A stretch of 37,592 nt of DNA from Clostridium_AD sp937920395 (GTDB lineage Bacteria > Bacillota > Clostridia > Clostridiales > Clostridiaceae). How positions within the stretch are numbered: position 1 is the first letter of the stretch; every line of letters begins with the position of its first letter. The position numbers and the translations under genes are program-made. The notes under the pieces were generated by a model that did no database searches, had not been told where the DNA came from, and worked only from the letters and a program-made list of their open reading frames with translations. The stretch covers positions 1 to 37,592 of the forward strand of contig DAVZGP010000036.1 of assembly GCA_052274345.1 (NCBI GenBank), in the 5' to 3' direction. Of this stretch, positions 1 to 7,962 are shown piece after piece.

Positions 1-806
1 TTGCTATTGTGAATGATTTTACCGGATTTGGACGATGTTCTATAGCAGTTGCATTACCCATTATATCAGCAATGAAGATACAATGCTGTCCATTACCTAC
101 TGCAATATTATCAGCACATACAGGATTTCCAAGTTTCTTTTTTGATGATTATACTCCTCATATGAGGGATTACATGAATAATTGGAAAGAGCTTGATTTA
201 CAATTTGATGGAATCTGTACTGGATTTTTAGGTTCAAAAGAACAAATTGATATTGTTGTAGAATTTCTAGAAAATTTTAAAACAAAAGATACGACTGTCA
301 TGGTCGATCCTGTGATGGGTGACTATGGAAAACTTTATTCTACATATACACAGGAAATGTGTGATGAGATGAAGAAGTTAATTAAATATGCGGATGTAAT
401 GACACCTAATCTTACTGAAGCCTGTAGACTTCTTGATATTCCTTATCCCAAAAGAGCTTTGAGTCCTGAGCAACTTGAAAATATTGCAAAAGAACTTTGC
501 ACAAAAGGTCCAGATAAAATTGTTATCACTGGACTGCAACATAATGGGAATATCCGAAACTTTATATATGAAACAGGAAAACCATATACTATAATAGAAG
601 TAAAAAAAATTGGTGAAGATCGTTCAGGTACGGGAGATGTTTTTTCATCTATTGTAGTTGCGAATATTGTTAAAGGAGTAGATATCGTGACTGCGGTAAA
701 AAAAGCTACGGATTTTATTAGCAAAGCAATTAATTATACTGCTAAAATAGGTACGCCAGTAAATGATGGTATTTGCTTTGAAGAATATTTGACTGACTTA
801 CAATAA
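1..806 (+). CDS. Pyridoxamine/pyridoxal kinase (PfkB-like), 5' end cut by window
   Basis: Phosphorylates pyridoxal or pyridoxamine with ATP in the B6 salvage pathway (cytosolic). The frame is open to base 1 (codons GCT ATT before a GTG at 9), so the true start lies upstream and the GTG is internal. Visible family marks are the N-terminal NDFTGFGRCS segment, the DPVMGDYGKLY block, MTPNLTEA, and the C-terminal RSGTGDVFSS anion-hole/catalytic motif whose Asp is the expected base. The C-terminus is complete, and about 10-20 residues are missing at the N-terminus compared with the usual ~280. The radical SAM gene follows 45 bp downstream on the same strand and could share a transcript. PdxY and PdxK-type enzymes cannot be separated by eye. 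Confidence 0.88.
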   Translation, partial: AIVNDFTGFGRCSIAVALPIISAMKIQCCPLPTAILSAHTGFPSFFFDDYTPHMRDYMNNWKELDLQFDGICTGFLGSKEQIDIVVEFLENFKTKDTTVMVDPVMGDYGKLYSTYTQEMCDEMKKLIKYADVMTPNLTEACRLLDIPYPKRALSPEQLENIAKELCTKGPDKIVITGLQHNGNIRNFIYETGKPYTIIEVKKIGEDRSGTGDVFSSIVVANIVKGVDIVTAVKKATDFISKAINYTAKIGTPVNDGICFEEYLTDLQ

Positions 807-851
807 CATAGCATAAATTTAGTAATATAAAGAAAAAGAGGATGATATAAT

Positions 852-1505
852 ATGGTTATTTTATATACATATAACAATGGTGTTTATATCAATTTAAAAG
901 ATGTTGATATCACGAGTAAAGATTTGATAAAGAAAAATATTTATATTAATTTAACTAACAATTGCCCTTGTTCTTGTTTGTTTTGTTTAAGAAAAACTAA
1001 GGAAATGGCTAAATCAAATAGTCTATGGTTAGACACAGAACCTAGTGCTCAACAAGTTATAGAAGAGTTTGAAAAATATGATTTAGCTAAGTTCAATGAA
1101 ATTATATTTTGCGGATTTGGAGAACCCTTAACCCGTCTTGATGAGGTATTAGAAGTGGCAAAACACTTAAAAAATAGAAGCAGCAATAATCCAATTCGTA
1201 TAAACACTAATGGACTCGCGGATTTAGTTAATAAAAAGGAAACTGCTTCATTGTTTAAAGACTTGATAAATACCGTATCCATAAGCCTTAATGCATCAAA
1301 TGCGAAAGAATATTTAAGATTAACTCGTAGCGAATTTGGTATAGAATCTTATGACGCAATGCTGAAATTTACGATCAGCTGTAAAGTGTATGTTCCAAAT
1401 GTAGTTATGACAGTAGTCGATTGCATTGGACAAGAAGAAATAGATGCTTGTAAAGCTGTATGTGATAGTATTTGCGTACCTTTAAGAGTACGTCCTTTTG
1501 AATAA
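852..1505 (+). CDS. Radical SAM protein, TatD-associated type
   Basis: A 217-residue protein with the radical SAM cluster motif Cx3Cx2C (C-PCS-C-LF-C, about residues 39-46) that would hold a 4Fe-4S cluster and S-adenosylmethionine. It also has the GFGEPL segment (the GGEP-like SAM-binding motif) and INTNGLA. The short length and the N-terminal YTYNNGVYINL strand resemble the family usually encoded beside TatD-like nucleases, although no tatD is in view. The substrate is unknown. The start is an ATG behind a GAGGATGA-type ribosome site. A hairpin with a T-rich tail follows at 1563. The radical SAM assignment is firm; the subfamily is a recognition call. Confidence 0.82.
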   Translation: MVILYTYNNGVYINLKDVDITSKDLIKKNIYINLTNNCPCSCLFCLRKTKEMAKSNSLWLDTEPSAQQVIEEFEKYDLAKFNEIIFCGFGEPLTRLDEVLEVAKHLKNRSSNNPIRINTNGLADLVNKKETASLFKDLINTVSISLNASNAKEYLRLTRSEFGIESYDAMLKFTISCKVYVPNVVMTVVDCIGQEEIDACKAVCDSICVPLRVRPFE

Positions 1506-1562
1506 GATAAAGTTGTATGCAATCCAAGTCCAATTATAGGATTAAGTATTATTAAAAAGTAT

Positions 1563-1604
1563 GAAGGGGGTATACCATATATAAAGGTATATCTTCTTTT
1601 TTAT
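1563..1604 (+). terminator. Rho-independent terminator after radical SAM gene
   Basis: GGTATACC pairs with GGTATATC (one G-U), extended outward by GAAG with CTTC, and runs into TTCTTTTTT. It lies 58 bp after the stop. Confidence 0.6.
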
Positions 1605-1691
1605 ATTGTATTAAAAAACGAATTTCAATGTAGTAAAGCAAAACTAAACTTGCATTAAAGTATTAAATTTATATTATTATTATTATTATTA

Positions 1692-3023
1692 TTATTTACC
1701 TTTTAAATTTCCTATAAAAGTATCCAAAGAATCATTAAAAATCATTGTGAAAATATCTTCATTTTTTACTTGTTTAAACTTTGAATCAAGGATGTCCTTA
1801 TAACTTAAAATTGTATCAATTTTACTTAAAAAAATATCTACTAATTCACCATCAAAATGTTTATTCCTTTCTTCTTTTAATATTTCTATACAATTTTCAA
1901 TTGGATAAGCTTTTTTATATACTCGCTCATTAGCTAATGCATCAAAAACATCTGTAATAGCAACTATTCTAGCGCAAAGTGGAATATTAGTTCCAATAAG
2001 ACCTGACGGACAACCACTACCATCCCACTTTTCATGATGACCCAATGCTACTTCACAACCCATTTTAATAATATCTTGTTTTGAATTACCAAGGATTTTT
2101 GCACCGATTAATGTATGAGTTTTCATTATATTGAATTCTTCAGTTGTAAGTTTTCCAGGTTTTAAAAGGATGGCATCTGAAATGCCTATTTTCCCAATAT
2201 CATGCATTAATGCTGCATAATTCATTAACCTAATTTTTTTTCCAGATGTTTCTACCATATTATATAAAAAGGATGAATATAAACTAATTCTAACCATATG
2301 CAGTGCTGTATCCTCGTCGTTATATTCAGCAGAATAACATAAACGCTTTATAATTTCGTCCGTTAATTCTATATTTTTATTTACTGCACCTTCAAGTAGG
2401 GTATTTTTTTCTATCAGTTGGGTGTTTTTATCTTCTATTTCGCTTAGTGTACGATTTAGAAAGTAGCTCATTTTTTTATTAACAATCTCTTGCTCACTTT
2501 TTAGATAATTAATATTAGGTATATTATAATAAATACCATATCCATTTAATTTACTCTTCATTACTTTTAATGAATCTACAAGTATATCTGATGAAAAACT
2601 CAAAAATCCATTAAATTTTCTAAATTGATCTTCCTTCGCAGGCTCATTATAAAATATCTCTTTACTTAAAAAAATAGCTGGATGATTGGGATGATTTACA
2701 ATAATATCCCATTCATTTATCATTGAATCTTCTGGATTCAGTTCAATAAATATCGTATTTTTTAGACTCTTTATCTTACTAAAATCAATATTTCGAGCGA
2801 ATATGTATATCTTTTTACATAAGTTATCAAGGATTTTGTATCTATCAAATTCCTGCATAAAAAACTCAAACTTTTGAAATGATACAAAGAGTTCTGATTC
2901 TAATTTAAATTCAGTAACCATATCTTCAAGACCATGACTTATACCAATAAGAGAAGATTTTGCATATATCTTTTGTTCAATGCTAGATGATCTAGTCATA
3001 ATAATATCACTTAATTGGCGCAT
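1692..3023 (-). CDS. DICT-domain sensor with C-terminal HD-GYP phosphodiesterase domain
   Basis: Residues about 20-160 look like a DICT sensory domain (SLIGISHGLED start, later INEWDIIVNHP). A short coiled stretch follows (about 175-220), then an HD-GYP domain. Metal and catalytic residues are present: H242, the HDIGK motif at 274-278, H303 and the HH pair at 329-330. The domain normally hydrolyses cyclic di-GMP (or cGAMP) in the cytosol. The GYP signature reads GCP at 337-339 (WDGSGCPSG), so the tyrosine is replaced by cysteine while all metal ligands remain. The start has an AAGGAGATG ribosome site. The gene is monocistronic on the minus strand. Confidence 0.86.
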   Translation of the reverse strand: MRQLSDIIMTRSSSIEQKIYAKSSLIGISHGLEDMVTEFKLESELFVSFQKFEFFMQEFDRYKILDNLCKKIYIFARNIDFSKIKSLKNTIFIELNPEDSMINEWDIIVNHPNHPAIFLSKEIFYNEPAKEDQFRKFNGFLSFSSDILVDSLKVMKSKLNGYGIYYNIPNINYLKSEQEIVNKKMSYFLNRTLSEIEDKNTQLIEKNTLLEGAVNKNIELTDEIIKRLCYSAEYNDEDTALHMVRISLYSSFLYNMVETSGKKIRLMNYAALMHDIGKIGISDAILLKPGKLTTEEFNIMKTHTLIGAKILGNSKQDIIKMGCEVALGHHEKWDGSGCPSGLIGTNIPLCARIVAITDVFDALANERVYKKAYPIENCIEILKEERNKHFDGELVDIFLSKIDTILSYKDILDSKFKQVKNEDIFTMIFNDSLDTFIGNLKGK

Positions 3024-3181
3024 TTACTCAACATCTCCTTCACTTCATTGAATGTTACTAATGTAATATTCGAATTCTTTATTAAGAACTTAATATTTAA
3101 CAAGAATTAACATATATGAATAATAAATTGGAATTATATTTTATTTTTAATGAACTACATCTTATACATTAACAACATATA

Positions 3182-3832
3182 TTAACTTAATTTAGTATAA
3201 TTCACTTCTTTAAAATTATTTATCACTAAATCTGCCATAGAAATATCTTGGCTTCCTGCATCACCGCTATTAATTCCTATACATTTCATACCTGCTTTTT
3301 TAGCAGCACGAACCCCATTGTGTGAATCTTCAATAACTATACAATTTTCTGGGCTTACTCCCAACTTCTCTGAAGCAAAAATAAATATATCCGGTTCAGG
3401 CTTACTTCTTTGTACATAGTCACCGGTAACAAAAACTTCAAAGTATTCTTCTATTTGAAATTTCTTTGCAATAGCCATGATTACATTTAGTGGCGATGAT
3501 GATGCAATAGCTAGCTTTATTCCATTTTTATGAAAGTCTTTTATTAGTTCTTTCACCCCAGCAATAAGTGTTATCTCGCATTCATCTGAATTAAGATATT
3601 TAAAATATTTACTTCGATCATATTCAATTAACTCATCAAGTGTTTGATTAAGATTATATTTATTTTTTAGAGCTTCCCACATATAATGAGAGGTTGCTCC
3701 TACAAAAGAGTGATGCTCATCCTCTGTAACCTCTATGCCTAATTTTTTATAAGTTTCATTTTCCAGTTTCATATGTGTTGGTTCACTATCAATAATTACT
3801 CCATCCATGTCAAATATAACTGCTTTTAACAT
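3182..3832 (-). CDS. HAD-superfamily phosphatase / beta-phosphoglucomutase-like
   Basis: A 216-residue HAD hydrolase with a C1-type cap. Motif I is FDMDGVIIDSEP (nucleophile and acid Asp), motif II is IASSSP, motif III has the Lys in RSKPEPDIF, and motif IV is VIEDSHNG. The second motif-I Asp and the DSEP sequence fit the beta-phosphoglucomutase/phosphatase branch. I chose the ATG at 3832 because AAGGA sits 7 nt before it and MLKAVIFDMDG is the canonical family N-terminus. An ATG at 3865 has its Shine-Dalgarno sequence directly abutting it, and a TTG lies between them. The substrate cannot be read from the sequence. Confidence 0.85.
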   Translation of the reverse strand: MLKAVIFDMDGVIIDSEPTHMKLENETYKKLGIEVTEDEHHSFVGATSHYMWEALKNKYNLNQTLDELIEYDRSKYFKYLNSDECEITLIAGVKELIKDFHKNGIKLAIASSSPLNVIMAIAKKFQIEEYFEVFVTGDYVQRSKPEPDIFIFASEKLGVSPENCIVIEDSHNGVRAAKKAGMKCIGINSGDAGSQDISMADLVINNFKEVNYTKLS

Positions 3833-4169
3833 GAAATTATCCTTTTTTTTATCCAAACTTATCATCTCCTTATAAATATAGCATTTGAAATAATATGTAT
3901 TTTATACTAGCGAAATATATCATACAACTCATAGTAATATATAATTTTAAATTACTCTATTATTTAACTATACAGGATTTATACATATATTACAAATTTT
4001 ATTATTTTTAATACAAGTTAATAATACATTTTAAAGCAGGTAGTTAAATTAATGTGGTTTTTCTATAATGATATTAAGTGAAAAATCTGATATGATAGGT
4101 ATATACATTAGTAATTTAATAGACAAATTCAAGGACAAAACATTAAAATAACAATTGATAGGAGAAAAT
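3833..4169. other. AT-rich intergenic region between HAD gene and small ORF
   Basis: Divergent promoter region of the flanking genes. For the small + strand ORF, a TATAAT at 4064-4069 has only a weak -35 (TAGTTA) 17 bp upstream. For the HAD gene I see only a loose TTGTAT/TAAAAT pair. No coding segment or RNA structure was recognised. Confidence 0.4.
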
Positions 4170-4343
4170 ATGAAGATATTCCAAAAGTTTATGAATTTAA
4201 AGAAGAGTAAAAAGCTACCTACAGTAGAAAAAGTAGATTCTATTAATACCGATGTTATAAATAATGATTCTGAGAATACTAAACCTTTTAAATTAGATCG
4301 ACAAAAACTATTAGAGTATATGAATAAAAAGGATGAAAAATAA
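4170..4343 (+). CDS. Small charged protein of unknown function (57 aa)
   Basis: Reading from the ATG at 4170 (ATAGGAGAAAAT ribosome site, spacing about 6) gives a lysine-rich N-terminus (MKIFQKFMNLKKSKK), an Asn/Asp-rich middle and a charged C-terminus (KLLEYMNKKDEK). There is no membrane segment or recognised motif. An upstream in-frame TTG at 4155 has no ribosome site. The good ribosome site and compact frame support translation, but no homologue is recognised. Confidence 0.5.
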   Translation: MKIFQKFMNLKKSKKLPTVEKVDSINTDVINNDSENTKPFKLDRQKLLEYMNKKDEK

Positions 4344-4345
4344 TA

Positions 4346-4399
4346 CTATCCTTTCCGGTAAAACATTTTTATTATTTAACCTGTTACCAGAAAGGGTAG
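4346..4399. repeat. Long imperfect hairpin after small ORF
   Basis: Arms 4346-4361 and 4384-4399 pair over 16 positions with one G-U and one C-A mismatch, around a 22-nt AT-rich loop. There is no clean T-run on either side, so a standard terminator is not certain. It could be a bidirectional transcript end or a mobile-repeat remnant. Confidence 0.45.
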
Positions 4400-4518
4400 A
4401 GATCAGTATCCAAAAAAAATTTTCTGGTTTAGTTGCCACAATAAATTTCTTATGGTTTTCTAAATAGGAGTTAATGCTTGTAGTTCATCTATTAAAGCCT
4501 AAATATATATTAGTTAAA

Positions 4519-5970
4519 TTAAAGACCGCTCACTTTTTCGTTTTCTACTCTTAAATCAGAGGAGGAAAAAGAATTTTTCTTTCCTAATCTTAAAGCAAAG
4601 GATAAACAAAGTCCCACTAAAACAAATATTACTGCGACTGTTGCGCTTGAATGAAATCCAGTAGCTACTGCAATTTGCTCGGAAGCTGAATTATTTAAGG
4701 CTTTTAGTTGGGAAGCTGACATAATACCAATAAATAATGAGGAACCAAGTGCTGCTGATATTTGTTGAAGGGTGTTCATAACCGCTATTCCATGCGGATA
4801 TGCCTCTTTTGGTAGTTGGTTAAGAGAACTTGTTTGACAAGGTGACATTGTAATACCAACCCCAATACAGACTACTATATATGAAATCATAATCTTAATA
4901 AGAGATGTATCACTATTGGAACGTGATAAAACGAATAATGCCACAAGTATTATGGTAAACCCTACTGGTATTAACACTTTCACTCCGAATTTATCATAAA
5001 TTTTTCCGCCTAGTGGGGTTACAACTCCACAAGCAAGTGATGCTGGAAGTAATACCATTGCTGCTACAAATGTTGTTGTTTTAAGGGCTCCTTGAAGAAA
5101 CATAGGTAACATTACGTTCATAGTGAACATTATCATCATTGTTAGCATAACAAGTACTACCCCTACTGAAAATAAAGGATATTTAAATATACGCATTTCT
5201 AACATTGGTTCTTTTAAAAATAATTGACGTTTAACAAATATAATTAATGATATTATTCCAATAATAAATATTAAACTAATAATCTTCATATTTCCATCAC
5301 CACTAAAACTACTTATACCATATATAACTCCACCAATTCCAATGCTTGATAATATAATTGATATAAAATCGATTTTAGGTCTTGTAAGAGTTGACACATT
5401 AACTAAATAAATTGAACCTAAAATCATAGCTATTAGTATAAGTGGAATTAACATTATAAATAAGGCATGCCAACTAAAAAACTGTAATAAAATTCCTGAA
5501 ACAGTTGGTCCAAGTGCTGGTCCAATCGAAATTACACAACCGCAAATTCCCATAGCTGCACCATGCTTTTCTGGTGGGGTTACTATTAATACTGTATTCA
5601 TTAGAAGTGGAATCATCATTCCAGTTCCGCATGCTTGTAACATTCTTGAAACAAGCAACATTTCAAAAGAGCCTGAACAAGCTGCACATATTGTTCCAAA
5701 TAAAAGTAACGTCATTGCACCTAAAAATAAATGCTTTGTTTCAAATGTTTGAATTAGAAATGCTGTAATTGGAACCATAACTGATACAACTATCATATAT
5801 GCTGTAATTATCCATTGTACGGTTGCTGCTGTAACATTCATTTCCGTCATAAGAGGAGATAATGCTACATTTAGTATGGTTTCATTAAATACAGCTAAAA
5901 AGGCGCTGAAGGCTAATACTCCTATAATTGCGTTTGGGTTAAATTTTTTTGTAGGTTTTATTGTTTCCAT
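4519..5970 (-). CDS. MFS drug:H+ antiporter, DHA2 (14-TM, EmrB/LmrB-like)
   Basis: A 483-residue inner-membrane exporter with about 14 hydrophobic segments. The efflux motif C appears in segment 5 (GPALGPTVSGILLQ), and the loop 2-3 region has the degenerate DHA2 form. The N-terminus FNETILNVALSPLM is typical of the EmrB/QacA family. The start ATG has an AGGAGG site. The gene lies downstream of an LmrA/YxaF-like TetR gene, and both have the same GACCAGTC operator, one copy of which sits in this gene's leader at 5990-6006. That matches the LmrA-LmrB arrangement, so induction by the drug or flavonoid-type ligands of that regulator class is an inference. Substrates are not readable. Confidence 0.85.
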   Translation of the reverse strand: METIKPTKKFNPNAIIGVLAFSAFLAVFNETILNVALSPLMTEMNVTAATVQWIITAYMIVVSVMVPITAFLIQTFETKHLFLGAMTLLLFGTICAACSGSFEMLLVSRMLQACGTGMMIPLLMNTVLIVTPPEKHGAAMGICGCVISIGPALGPTVSGILLQFFSWHALFIMLIPLILIAMILGSIYLVNVSTLTRPKIDFISIILSSIGIGGVIYGISSFSGDGNMKIISLIFIIGIISLIIFVKRQLFLKEPMLEMRIFKYPLFSVGVVLVMLTMMIMFTMNVMLPMFLQGALKTTTFVAAMVLLPASLACGVVTPLGGKIYDKFGVKVLIPVGFTIILVALFVLSRSNSDTSLIKIMISYIVVCIGVGITMSPCQTSSLNQLPKEAYPHGIAVMNTLQQISAALGSSLFIGIMSASQLKALNNSASEQIAVATGFHSSATVAVIFVLVGLCLSFALRLGKKNSFSSSDLRVENEKVSGL

Positions 5971-5989
5971 TAATTTTGTTCCTCCTAAT

Positions 5990-6006
5990 ATTAGACCAGT
6001 CTTTAT
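5990..6006 (-). promoter_or_regulatory. Candidate LmrA/YxaF-type operator in the MFS leader
   Basis: ATTAGACCAGTCTTTAT shares the TAGACCAGTC core with the site before the TetR gene. It lies directly upstream of the pump's AGGAGG, so a bound repressor would block initiation or elongation. Confidence 0.6.
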
Positions 6007-6077
6007 AATAAACTCCTAAAAAAATACCCATTTATAAAATAGGCACTAATTAATCATTTAAATTTTTTATTGCATTA

Positions 6078-6647
6078 CTATATATTTATTAAATTATGTA
6101 TTTGTTTAGCTATTATTCTAAGTGAATCACCATTTTTTTTTGTAAGTGATAAAGTAATTCCACCTTCTATCATTGCAGCAATTACACAACCTAATTCATA
6201 TGCTTTATCTTTGTTAATCCCAGATTTAATTAATTTTTCTGCATAGATGTTTTTTAATGAAGTAAATATTTCGTCACAAGCTTTTCTTAAAATTTCACTT
6301 GTCATATAAGTTTCTAAAGCTATTAAACTTATAGAAATATCTGAAATTATTTGTTCGTTGTCAATTATTATTGCAATGTTTTCTATATTAAATACAATAG
6401 CTTCAATTGGATTTTCAATACTATCTAAGGCAGTAATTATATTGGTTATTATTTTTTGACCTGCTAAGTTTATAGATTCTAAAGCAAGTTGTTCCTTTCC
6501 TTTAGGAAAATAATAATATAAGGATCCTTTTGGTGATCCACTTTTTGCTAAAATTTCATTTAGCCCAGTTGCGTTATATCCTTTAATTTGAAAAAGTCTT
6601 GATGCAGTTTCTATAAATTTTTCTTTTACGTTTACCTTATTATTCAT
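6078..6647 (-). CDS. TetR/AcrR repressor, LmrA/YxaF-like
   Basis: A 189-residue TetR regulator. Residues about 8-50 form the helix-turn-helix, with GYNATGLNEIL and SGSPKGSLYYYFPKGKEQLA. The latter is the hallmark of the LmrA/YxaF branch (SPKGSLYYHFPKGKE). The C-terminal all-helical domain would bind the inducer. It is transcribed toward the MFS pump from a perfect promoter at 6694-6722, with an operator overlapping the transcription start, indicating autoregulation. The 107-bp gap to the pump carries the second operator. Confidence 0.87.
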   Translation of the reverse strand: MNNKVNVKEKFIETASRLFQIKGYNATGLNEILAKSGSPKGSLYYYFPKGKEQLALESINLAGQKIITNIITALDSIENPIEAIVFNIENIAIIIDNEQIISDISISLIALETYMTSEILRKACDEIFTSLKNIYAEKLIKSGINKDKAYELGCVIAAMIEGGITLSLTKKNGDSLRIIAKQIHNLINI

Positions 6648-6671
6648 ATTAGTATACCTCTCTAATAAATT

Positions 6672-6687
6672 ATAGTGACTGGTCTAT
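6672..6687 (-). promoter_or_regulatory. LmrA/YxaF-type operator before TetR gene
   Basis: On the minus strand it reads ATAGACCAGTCACTAT, which closely matches the LmrA/YxaF box as I recall it from Bacillus subtilis. It lies just downstream of the -10 box. Confidence 0.7.
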
Positions 6688-6693
6688 ATTTTT

Positions 6694-6722
6694 ATTATAC
6701 TTTAGGTTATAGTGAATGTCAA
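6694..6722 (-). promoter_or_regulatory. Sigma-A promoter of TetR gene
   Basis: TTGACA (6717-6722), 17-bp spacer, TATAAT (6694-6699): full consensus on the minus strand. Confidence 0.8.
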
Positions 6723-6794
6723 TAATTAAAATAGTTGAAACTGAAAATACAATTATATTAAAATAAATTGGAATTGTGTAACTTTTGGTGTTCT

Positions 6795-6822
6795 AAAAAA
6801 GCCTAACAATTATGCTAGGCTT
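6795..6822 (-). terminator. Terminator overlapping the 3' end of the permease frame
   Basis: On the minus strand AAGCCTA pairs with TAGGCTT across a 10-nt loop and is followed by six T. The 5' arm lies inside the last codons of the permease frame and the stop codon is in the loop, consistent with a deletion that fused the frame to a pre-existing terminator. Its arms and loop resemble the terminator at 15293-15319. Confidence 0.8.
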
Positions 6823-7802
6823 AATTTGTTAAACATAACTGTACAATCTTCATAATATTGAGGAATAACATTGGTGATTTTACAAATCACTACAATAATA
6901 ATCATAAATGCATATGCATGAACATGTGGTATAAAATAATTGAAAATATTTCCTAAAATAAAAAAGGAAACTGAAATAAGAAAACCAACACCAATTTGAA
7001 CAATATCTAATTTGACCTCCCTTTCTTCCTCTTTTATTTCTAATGTATCTGATTTCATAATAGCTCCGTGACCATTGTATTTTGGAAAAGATGCTCCTAT
7101 TTTAGCAATTAAAGCAGCACCAATGATTGCAAGTACGTTTCCAAAAGCAGATGCTGGGATTAATTGTGATATAATTTCTGATGAGTGTTTTCCTAACGCA
7201 GAAGCGTAAATTCCAGATAAAGGAACACAGCCAGCTCCGATACCTCCTGCAAGCATAGGAAGTGAAATATATAATACAGATTTTCTAAAACCATGACCGA
7301 TTAACATTCCGACAAGTCCTACCATTAATAATGATGCGGCCATTGAAATAAATGCTACAGGGATAAAACGAATAGATGCTTTCATTAGTAAATCACGTTT
7401 CATACCCAAAACACTTCCCGTAATTAAAGCGGCAATATAGAAATCAAGAAAGCCCATACCATTTACGAAAATTGTAACTGTTTTAACTGCTCCACTAGGT
7501 AAGATACCAAATGTAGCAATAATTGCAGAAGCAAAAATACAAAAAACAGCACCACCACCTAAGTAAGACTTAAAAATAGGTAAGTGATTCCCAATGTAAT
7601 AGAATAAATTTCCTAGTAGTACCAATACAGCAAGAGCTCCTAATATGCCACCTGGTAATTTATCTAATTTTATTCCGATAATTAAAATAACAAGCATAAT
7701 TAAATATAAAGGAAGACTTACCCCACTAATTTTTATTGACCAAAGGCTAGTTTTTTGTTTATCAGTTTGAATCTCTTTTGAATTGTTTAATTTCTGAGTC
7801 AT
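6810..7802 (-). CDS. mleP: 2-hydroxycarboxylate (malate/lactate) transporter, C-terminally truncated
   Basis: 330 residues from the ATG at 7802 (AAAAGGAG, spacing about 8). The family is 2HCT (CitS/CitP/MleP): the N-terminal ISGVSLPLYL strand, NHLPIFKSYLGGG, and the first GGxG re-entrant loop motif GGIGAGCVPLSGIYA (about 186-200). Family members run to about 440 residues and carry a second GGxG motif near the C-terminus. Here the frame stops shortly after VIPQYYEDCTVMF, so the last helices and the second re-entrant loop, which form half of the translocation site, are absent. It lies downstream of the malolactic enzyme, as MleP does in lactic acid bacteria. It is probably non-functional unless completed elsewhere. 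The symbol rests on context. Confidence 0.7.
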   Translation of the reverse strand: MTQKLNNSKEIQTDKQKTSLWSIKISGVSLPLYLIMLVILIIGIKLDKLPGGILGALAVLVLLGNLFYYIGNHLPIFKSYLGGGAVFCIFASAIIATFGILPSGAVKTVTIFVNGMGFLDFYIAALITGSVLGMKRDLLMKASIRFIPVAFISMAASLLMVGLVGMLIGHGFRKSVLYISLPMLAGGIGAGCVPLSGIYASALGKHSSEIISQLIPASAFGNVLAIIGAALIAKIGASFPKYNGHGAIMKSDTLEIKEEEREVKLDIVQIGVGFLISVSFFILGNIFNYFIPHVHAYAFMIIIVVICKITNVIPQYYEDCTVMFNKLSLA

Positions 7803-7881
7803 ATATGATACTCCTTTTTCATTCGTATTCACAAAACAGCTAAGAATTTTTCTGATTCATTTTATATAGTCTTGTGATAAT

Positions 7882-7923
7882 CATATAATCGTGGCCTATT
7901 TTAAAAAAGACCATGATTATATG
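7882..7923 (-). repeat. Hairpin between malolactic enzyme and permease genes
   Basis: Arms 7882-7897 and 7908-7923 form a 16-bp stem with two wobble-type positions and a 10-nt loop. There is no U-tail on the minus strand, so it is more likely an mRNA processing or stability element, or partial attenuator, within the operon than a simple terminator. Confidence 0.5.
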
Positions 7924-7962
7924 CTAAAATATTTATTTTTAATAAAATATTGTTATATTATT

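Noticed and set aside
1673..1697. ATT/TTA trinucleotide run as a phase-variable repeat
   Set aside because: It lies outside coding sequence, after the HD-GYP stop codon region, and is short; likely simple AT-rich slippage.
3833..3865. N-terminal extension of the HAD phosphatase to the ATG at 3865
   Set aside because: The ribosome site abuts that ATG, and the extension (ISLDKKKDNF) is not part of the HAD fold; the ATG at 3832 is better spaced.
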